A stretch of 30,010 bases of DNA, taken from the NCBI GenBank assembly GCA_002393865.1, contig DGUD01000164.1:1-30010 (forward strand). The letters are read 5' to 3'. Origin of the DNA: Treponema sp. UBA4319. Its GTDB lineage: Bacteria; Spirochaetota; Spirochaetia; Treponematales; Treponemataceae. The notes below the pieces were generated by a model, which made no database searches, was not told where the DNA came from, and saw only the letters and a program-made list of their open reading frames with translations. The translations under genes were made by a program, and so were the position numbers. Within the stretch, counting starts at the first letter, position 1. The number at the start of each line of letters is the position of its first letter. Positions 24,520 to 30,010 of this stretch are shown here, in pieces.

Positions 24520-26805
24520 ATGAACGGTGAGCCGCATACGAAGCCTTCCGCCGGCGCCGTGCCGGAGGAGTCCGATATAGAGAAATTTGCCCGCCTTGCG
24601 CAGGAGCGGCACAGGCGTGGCGGCGGCGCTTCCCGCGTTGCGAGGGTGCTCGCCCTTTCGCTCGCGTCCGTCCTGCTGCTGGGCGCGGCCGCTTTTGCCG
24701 GATACCGCTTTGCTGCGGGCCGCATCCGTCCGGCCTCTGGGCAGGAGCAGGCACAGGATGCTCAGGAGCGCCAGAATACGCTGCTGCTTGCCCGCCGCTA
24801 CCTTGATGAGGGGCTCTATGACGACGCGCTTTCCCTGCTGAATTCCCTGATGATAAAAGATGCTGATGACGGCGATGCGCAGGAGCTGGCCGCAGAGGCC
24901 GCTGCGCTCAAGAAACAGTCCTCCGCGCTGCCGGCCGGGGCGCAGGGGGGCGGCGACGTCGCTGCCATGCAGTCCACGATTGAGTCGCTGCGGCAGAGCA
25001 CCGGCGCCATGCAGGACGAGCTTTTGCGCCGCGAGGAGGAGAGCCGCCTCGCAGCCGCCGGTTTGCAGGAGGCGCTTTCTCGGCGTGAGGAAGAGAGCCG
25101 CCGTGCCGCCGCCGCGCTGCAGGAGGAGCTCGCCCGGCGCGAGGAGGAGAGCCGCAGAGTGCAGGAGGAGCTTGCCCTCCAGCTTGCGGAGAACAAGAAG
25201 AACGTGCAGGTCATGAACGAGCTGGTGAGGGCGCAGCGCGAGGCTGAGGAAGAGCGCCGTGCCCTGCAGGAGGCTGAGGCTCGCCAGCGTGCGCAGGAAG
25301 AGGAGCGGCGCCGTGCCGAGGAAGCGCGGAAGGCCGCCGAAAGTGCCGCTGCCGCGCAGCTCGTCAAGGACATAAACGCCCGGATAGAGAAGGGCAAGGC
25401 CGCGCTCGCGGCAGGCGACGTGCAGTCCGCCATCGCCTGCTTTGACGAGGCAAAATCCATGCTGCCGTCCGACGACGCAAAGTTTGCGGCGGGCAAGCTG
25501 CAGGAAATCAGCACAGCGCTCTACGAGGCGTCCCGCGACGGCAGCAGCGGGGAGGGCGCGCTGCTGGTGGAGTCCGCCACCTATGCGGGGCAGGCCCTTG
25601 CAATGGACGGGACTGCTCCTGCCGCCCGCTACGTGCTCGCGATGGATGCCCTTGCCCGCAAGGATTATGCCGCCGCGGAGACCCTGCTGCAGCAGGCGCT
25701 TGCCGCCGACCCCACGAATTCCGTCTATTATTACCAGCTCGGGCGTGCCCAGGCCCAGCAGAAAAAATATGAGGCCGCCTACAGCGCCTTTACGTCCTCC
25801 GCTGCCTGCAATGCCGCCTATGCCCCGGCGCAATACAACCTCGGCTACGTCTGCGAGCGGCTCGGCAAGTCCGCGCAGGCGCTGGAGGCATACCGCACGG
25901 CGCGTCGCATCGACCCTGCCTACGAGCGCGCCTACCTTGCCGCGGGGCGCCTGCTCCTGCGCGGCGGCGATTATTCCGGGGCTGCGGCTGAATTTGCCGG
26001 GGCGGTCAAGGTGAATCCCTCTTCAGCCCAGAACCATCAGGAGCTGGGGGCTGCGTATGCGGCCTCCGGGGACTATGCCGCCGCGGAGCAGAGCTTCAGG
26101 AAGGCGCTCGCCTACATGGATCCCGCGCAGAAAGATTCGCTCACGTATTACAACCTGTCCACCGTGCTCTATGCACAGTCCAAGACCGAAGCCGCGCTCT
26201 CCGCTGCCCGGCAGGCCTATGAGTGCCGTTCCGGCGCGTCAGCCAGCCTGATGCCGGGTATTGTGTACAACTATGCGCTTCTGTGCGAGAAAACGGGCGA
26301 TACCGATACAGCCGTCGCTTTGTACCGGGAGGTCCTCAGCTACGACCCGTCTAACGTCAAGGCCCTGACGAATCTGGGGGCGCTTTGCCTTGCGCAGTCG
26401 GATGCGGATACGGCAGTCGCGTTCCTTGAGCGCGCGTATGCGCAGGAACCGGGGAATTTCGAGGTGAACAATAACCTTGGCAGCGCGTACCGCATGAAAG
26501 GTGACTGGGAAAGCGCCGTCACGTATTACCAGCATGCGCTTGCCGCACAGCCGGGCAATGCCACCGTGCTGGAGAACCTTGCCAGAGCCTATGCCTCGGC
26601 CGGCCGCTATGAGGATGCTCGTGTGCTCTATGAAGATGTGCTGAAAGCGTCCCCGCAGAATTGGGGCGCATGGTATGACGCCGCAAAGGTCTGTATCTCG
26701 CTTGGCGACACTGAGCGTGCCCGCTCGTACCTGCGCGGCATACAGAGCGGCAGCCCGTCGTTCCGGCAGGAGGAAGTTTCCCTTTTGCTCGCCTCGCTCA
26801 GGTAG
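24520..26805 (+). CDS. Membrane-anchored coiled-coil TPR protein
   Basis: A 761-residue protein with a short cytoplasmic N-terminus, one membrane segment (about 41-63, VARVLALSLASVLLLGAAAFAGYRF), then a long charged coiled coil (about 150-290) and at least nine TPR units (about 355-755, e.g. AYAPAQYNLGYVCERLGKSAQALEAYRTA and FEVNNNLGSAYRMKGDWESAVTYYQHA). The coiled coil holds three 18-residue repeats beginning RREEES (DNA 25027, 25081 and 25135). Most of the protein would face the periplasm. It is likely a scaffold, with the TPR protein upstream as a partner. It is convergent with a ParB-like gene 15 bp away. Confidence 0.88.
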   Translation: MNGEPHTKPSAGAVPEESDIEKFARLAQERHRRGGGASRVARVLALSLASVLLLGAAAFAGYRFAAGRIRPASGQEQAQDAQERQNTLLLARRYLDEGLYDDALSLLNSLMIKDADDGDAQELAAEAAALKKQSSALPAGAQGGGDVAAMQSTIESLRQSTGAMQDELLRREEESRLAAAGLQEALSRREEESRRAAAALQEELARREEESRRVQEELALQLAENKKNVQVMNELVRAQREAEEERRALQEAEARQRAQEEERRRAEEARKAAESAAAAQLVKDINARIEKGKAALAAGDVQSAIACFDEAKSMLPSDDAKFAAGKLQEISTALYEASRDGSSGEGALLVESATYAGQALAMDGTAPAARYVLAMDALARKDYAAAETLLQQALAADPTNSVYYYQLGRAQAQQKKYEAAYSAFTSSAACNAAYAPAQYNLGYVCERLGKSAQALEAYRTARRIDPAYERAYLAAGRLLLRGGDYSGAAAEFAGAVKVNPSSAQNHQELGAAYAASGDYAAAEQSFRKALAYMDPAQKDSLTYYNLSTVLYAQSKTEAALSAARQAYECRSGASASLMPGIVYNYALLCEKTGDTDTAVALYREVLSYDPSNVKALTNLGALCLAQSDADTAVAFLERAYAQEPGNFEVNNNLGSAYRMKGDWESAVTYYQHALAAQPGNATVLENLARAYASAGRYEDARVLYEDVLKASPQNWGAWYDAAKVCISLGDTERARSYLRGIQSGSPSFRQEEVSLLLASLR
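25027..25188 (+). repeat. 54-bp in-frame tandem repeat (3 units)
   Basis: Three imperfect 54-bp units (starts 25027, 25081, 25135) encode RREEESR-rich 18-residue blocks in the coiled coil of the TPR protein. Units keep the reading frame, so copy-number change would lengthen or shorten the coil by 18 residues. Confidence 0.75.
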
Positions 26806-26820
26806 CGGGGCTGCTCCGGC

Positions 26821-27303
26821 TCAGCTTTTTGGGCTGTCCGAGGGTTCCGCTGCGGCCGGAACCTGTGCAGCATGGGGCAGCGCCTGCCGCTGCTTGCGGG
26901 AGAATGTCTTGTGCAGGAAGGCCGTGATGTGCTCCCACAGCCGCACAAAGGCGTTCCTTATGCGCATAAAGATGCTGGGGTGCCGCATTTTTTCCAGCCG
27001 GTGGTAGCCTTCCAGCAGCTCCTCGTCGGTAAATTCCTTCCGCTGGTTGTTCTCCTCAAGCTCCATCTCAAGCTGGACGGCATCCGGAATCTCGCGCTCC
27101 AGCACGATGGCGTTGATGCTCTCCCAGCCAATCTGCTTCGCTGCCTCCAGACGGCGCTCCCCGGCGATAAGCTCGTGCCGTGCGTTCAGCGTGATGGGGT
27201 TCAGCAGCCCGTAGGTGCGGAGGCTGTCTTTGAGCGGCTCAAGATCGCCGAGCTCCTTCCGTATCCTTTTCTTTACCTTTATATCGCTTATCTTGACTAA
27301 CAT
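26821..27303 (-). CDS. Small ParB N-terminal-domain protein
   Basis: A 160-residue protein. Residues 1-90 match the ParB/RepB/Spo0J N-terminal (CTP-binding type) fold: LVKISDIKVKKRIRKE, LRTYGLLNPITLNARHELIAGERRLEAAKQIGW with GERR at 48-51. The helix-turn-helix and dimerisation domains of chromosomal ParB are absent; instead residues of about 105-140 form a basic/hydrophobic amphipathic-looking helix (IRNAFVRLWEHITAFLHKTF) and the tail is low-complexity. It follows the penicillin-binding-protein gene by 30 bp on the same strand, so it is probably cotranscribed. A role in wall growth or localisation can only be guessed from that. Confidence 0.75.
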   Translation of the reverse strand: MLVKISDIKVKKRIRKELGDLEPLKDSLRTYGLLNPITLNARHELIAGERRLEAAKQIGWESINAIVLEREIPDAVQLEMELEENNQRKEFTDEELLEGYHRLEKMRHPSIFMRIRNAFVRLWEHITAFLHKTFSRKQRQALPHAAQVPAAAEPSDSPKS

Positions 27304-27333
27304 CGCTTGCCTTTCCGTCCCTGCTGCCGCCTG

Positions 27334-29934
27334 CTACTGCAGCAGCCAGTTGCCGTTATCCTCTTCGTCCTGTGCTTCCCCGCCAGAAAGGAAGAAGTCC
27401 TCCATGCCGGAATCCTCCTCCCATACGTCGTCGTTGAGGAAGTCCAGATCCAGCTGCAGGGGCATGGCGGTCTCCTCGCTCAGCTCGAATATGTAGCCGG
27501 CCTGATAGTATTCCTTCTCCAGTCTGGCAAGAGCCACCGTCCGCCCTGTGTTGTACACATGGCGGTGGCAGGATTCCGTGGGCTGCGTGCCCGCAAGGTA
27601 GTAGCCGGTCACGCTGTTGTCGCCGCATTCGGGCGTAAGCAACTCGCCGCTTACGGAGCAGACTTTCATCGATATGATGCCGTCGGGTATGCTGTCCGTG
27701 AACGGCTTGTACGGCTTGCCCTCGTTCGCCACGTGCATAAAGTCGCCCCATGCGACGCCCGCGAGCGTAGAGCCGGTGATGGTCAGACCGAGCGACTGGC
27801 CGGGGCGGTCAAAGCCGAACCAGAATGCCGCCGTGTAGTACGGCGTAAAGCCGACTGTCCAGGCATCCGCCCAGTTCTGCGTCGTTCCCGTCTTGCCTGC
27901 CGCTGGCATAGTGAATTTCTTGCCGTCGGCGCCGGTATAGCGGAATTTGTTTCCCGTGCCCTTCCGCTTGCCGATAGTGTATTTTGTCGAGTCGAAATTG
28001 GAGCCGTAGTTCAGCGTGCCTGTCTCCACCGTCTTCTTGAGCAGCTCCTGCATGATGAAGGCCGTCTGCCGCGAGATAATCTGCTGCTTGCCGCCCTTCG
28101 CGTGCTGCTCGGCGATGAGCTCTTTCTCCGGGTCAAGGTAGATGTTCCCGTTCTTGTCCTCCACGTTGCGGATGGCGATGGGCGTCACCTCGCGGCCGTT
28201 GTTCGCGAATGTGGCGAAGGCTTTTGCAATCTCTATCGGCCGCACCGAGCAGACGCCAAGGCCGAGCGGGTATACCGGCTCAAAATTGCGGGCGGCAAGC
28301 TCGTTCTCCGCTATGCCGAGCAGCGATGAGGCGCGCTGGATGGCGGCGTCGAAACCGATTTTGTCAAGAATCTTGAGCGAAGGGATGTTCATGGAATGTG
28401 CCAGCGCGTACCAGAGCTCCACGTCGCCCTCGTACTTTCCCTTGAAGTCCTGCGGGATGTAGGGGCTCCCGTCCTCCTTGTGGAAGACGATGGGGGTGTC
28501 GCTGATGACAGACGTCATGGTGAATTCCCTGCTGTCTATCGCGGCCGAATAGTAGAGCGGCTTGAACGTGGAGCCCGGCTGCAGCTTTGACTGCACCGCG
28601 CGGATAAACTGGTTTGCCTGGTCGTATTTTGAGCCGCCCACCAGCGCGTCTATATAGCCGGTCTCGTTCTCAAGGGCTATCATAGTGCCTTCTATGGTCG
28701 TTTTCTCCACGTTCTGCTGGGTGAGAGCGTTCCCTTTGGAGACGACCTCCGTCTTGAGGGAATCCATGCCGAGCATGAGCGACATGGCGTCAAGGACAGG
28801 GTTTATCTTCTCCGTGTAGGTGCTCATGGTGATGGCTTCGTTGCGCTGCTGCCCGACGCGCAGGCTCGGCATGTCAAAGATAAGGCTCAGCAGGGATGCC
28901 ATGGGGATGAACGTCCTGAAGTCGTCCTTCTGGCGGTTGCTCATCGTCTTCTGGTATTCTTTGTTCGCGTACTTGATGTAGTCCTGCATGATTTCTTCCG
29001 CCGCAATCTGGTGCGACAGGTTGAGCGTCGTGTTCACCGTAAAGCCGCTGGTATAGATATCCTCGGAACCGTAGAGCATGTCGCTCAGCGTGCGGCGGAC
29101 ATACTCGGAGAACCACGGGGCCTTGTCGTCGCGCATGGAGTACGCCGAAGTCCCCGTACGGGTAAAGTCGAATCCCGCCCAGTACTCGTCGAAGCTTTCG
29201 TCAGCCTCCTCCTGCGTCAGGTAGCCCGCCTCTGTCATGGCGGTCAGCACGTCGCGCTGGCGCTCCATGGCGCGGTTGGGATGCTCAAAGGGGTTGTAGT
29301 GCGCCGGGTTCGAGAGCTGGATGACGAGAATCGCCGCCTCGGCTGGGGTAATCTCCGTCGCGCCGTGCCCGAAGTAGTATTTGCTTGCCGCGTTCACGCC
29401 GTAGGTGCCGCCGCCGAGGTACACTTTGTTGAGGTACAGCTCCAGAATCTCCTGCTTGGAATAGCGGCGCTCCATCTGGATTGCCCACCACAGCTCCCTG
29501 AGCTTGCGCAGGTAGCTCATATCCGTGCGGTCGCAGTAGAGCGTGCCGGCTATCTGCTGGGTGATGGTGGAGCCGCCGCCGCGGCTGTCCCCGGTGAGCA
29601 CGCCGTAGACTGCGCGGATGATTGCCTTTGCGCTGAAGCCGGGATGCTCGTAGAAAATCCTGTCCTCACGGGTTATCAGCGCGTCTATCAGCTGCTGGGG
29701 CAGCTTGTCCAGCGCGATAATCTCGCGCTTCTCGTCGCTCGCAAATTCCGTGATGAGCTCCCCGTTGATGTCCAGCAGGCGTGTCGGGAGCGCCGTGGCA
29801 AATTCCTTGAAATTCTCTGAGTTTTCTATATTTTTTGTCTCGGCGAGCCCTTTTCCGAGCAGCCCCCCAAAGAGCGCTGCGCTCAGGAACAGGAGCGTGA
29901 TGAGTACGTATGGCCAAGTTCTCTTTTTTTCCAT
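27334..29934 (-). CDS. Bifunctional penicillin-binding protein, PBP1A-type
   Basis: An 866-residue class A PBP that polymerises and cross-links peptidoglycan at the periplasmic face of the inner membrane. After one membrane segment (about 9-30), the glycosyltransferase domain has EDRIFYEHPGF with catalytic Glu90, GGGSTITQQ (119-127), and the LELYLNKVYLGGGTYGV motif. The transpeptidase domain has the active-site STFK (Ser455), SMN (514-516) and KTGT (681-684). A Glu/Asp-rich tail follows. A strong promoter-like element ends six bases before the ATG, which has no well spaced ribosome site, so the mRNA may be leaderless. T. pallidum encodes comparable PBPs. Confidence 0.95.
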   Translation of the reverse strand: MEKKRTWPYVLITLLFLSAALFGGLLGKGLAETKNIENSENFKEFATALPTRLLDINGELITEFASDEKREIIALDKLPQQLIDALITREDRIFYEHPGFSAKAIIRAVYGVLTGDSRGGGSTITQQIAGTLYCDRTDMSYLRKLRELWWAIQMERRYSKQEILELYLNKVYLGGGTYGVNAASKYYFGHGATEITPAEAAILVIQLSNPAHYNPFEHPNRAMERQRDVLTAMTEAGYLTQEEADESFDEYWAGFDFTRTGTSAYSMRDDKAPWFSEYVRRTLSDMLYGSEDIYTSGFTVNTTLNLSHQIAAEEIMQDYIKYANKEYQKTMSNRQKDDFRTFIPMASLLSLIFDMPSLRVGQQRNEAITMSTYTEKINPVLDAMSLMLGMDSLKTEVVSKGNALTQQNVEKTTIEGTMIALENETGYIDALVGGSKYDQANQFIRAVQSKLQPGSTFKPLYYSAAIDSREFTMTSVISDTPIVFHKEDGSPYIPQDFKGKYEGDVELWYALAHSMNIPSLKILDKIGFDAAIQRASSLLGIAENELAARNFEPVYPLGLGVCSVRPIEIAKAFATFANNGREVTPIAIRNVEDKNGNIYLDPEKELIAEQHAKGGKQQIISRQTAFIMQELLKKTVETGTLNYGSNFDSTKYTIGKRKGTGNKFRYTGADGKKFTMPAAGKTGTTQNWADAWTVGFTPYYTAAFWFGFDRPGQSLGLTITGSTLAGVAWGDFMHVANEGKPYKPFTDSIPDGIISMKVCSVSGELLTPECGDNSVTGYYLAGTQPTESCHRHVYNTGRTVALARLEKEYYQAGYIFELSEETAMPLQLDLDFLNDDVWEEDSGMEDFFLSGGEAQDEEDNGNWLLQ

Positions 29935-29940
29935 CCCTAT

Positions 29941-29969
29941 ATATTAGAAAAAACTACCTCCTTTGTCAA
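29941..29969 (-). promoter_or_regulatory. Promoter abutting the PBP start codon
   Basis: On the minus strand TTGACA (29964-29969), 17-bp spacer and TAATAT (29941-29946), with six bases before the ATG. The predicted first transcribed base falls at or next to the start codon. An AGGAGGT in the spacer would be upstream of the transcript. Confidence 0.65.
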
Positions 29970-30010
29970 CGCGGGCAGGGTGGCAGCCCAGGGCAAACGC
30001 ATTTTAAAGA

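Noticed and set aside
24487-25833. A 448-codon open frame on the minus strand opposite the TPR genes
   Set aside because: It is Leu/Arg/Gly-rich text mirroring the coiled-coil codons of the TPR protein, with no domain or ribosome site.
29951-29957. AGGAGGT upstream of the PBP gene as its ribosome site
   Set aside because: It is 21 bases from the ATG, and no start codon lies at proper spacing; it falls within the spacer of a consensus-like promoter.
1-30010. CRISPR arrays, insertion sequences, prophage or integrase genes, rRNA and ordinary tRNA genes
   Set aside because: None found by reading; the only tRNA-like structure is the end of tmRNA, and no transposase-type proteins are encoded.

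Overview
The window reads as a piece of a GC-rich spirochaete chromosome, most likely a Treponema. The grounds are the yebC-ruvC-ruvA-ruvB-queA set with a spirochaete-type protein embedded in it, a PP2C/STAS/HATPase partner-switch operon, a dehydratase-aminotransferase-hydroxylase-like operon whose order resembles what I recall for T. pallidum TP0077-TP0081, and a tmRNA whose tag (..DDSF..ALAA) resembles known treponeme tags. I cannot name the species. Genes are densely packed, most have AGGAG-type ribosome sites, and several promoters match TTGACA-N17-TATAAT well.

Layout. 1-1974: 5'-truncated TIGR03545-like envelope protein. 2078-8156 (+): yebC, ruvC, a DUF5312-like protein, ruvA, ruvB and queA. 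The last four follow a strong promoter and a structured leader of about 260 nt. 8177-14512 (-): a five-gene operon, transcribed in the order nucleotide-sugar dehydratase, DegT aminotransferase, and then three subunits related to xanthine dehydrogenase (large subunit, [2Fe-2S], FAD). The large subunit has lost the usual molybdopterin-binding motifs. 14758-16849 (+): two exported proteins, the second with a SPOR domain. 16983-17346 (-): ssrA (tmRNA) with its own promoter and a strong downstream hairpin. 17520-20176 (-): PP2C phosphatase, STAS antagonist and HATPase, a complete partner-switch module. 20384-23424 (-): TPR protein with a degenerate Mrr-like C-terminus, metallophosphoesterase, and ParB-like-domain protein. 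23750-26805 (+): two TPR proteins, one secreted and one membrane-anchored. 26821-29934 (-): a bifunctional penicillin-binding protein followed by a small ParB-domain protein.

Themes are Holliday-junction processing (RuvABC), surface-sugar synthesis coupled to an unusual redox complex, cell-wall and envelope maintenance (PBP1A-like, SPOR, TPR proteins), stress signalling, and ribosome rescue. Intergenic DNA carries a dispersed multi-hairpin element (3669-3726 and 23607-23668) and two hairpins with the same C(TGAA)G tip (14660 and 23658), all upstream of plus-strand genes.

The best candidate for an under-described system is the 8177-14512 operon.
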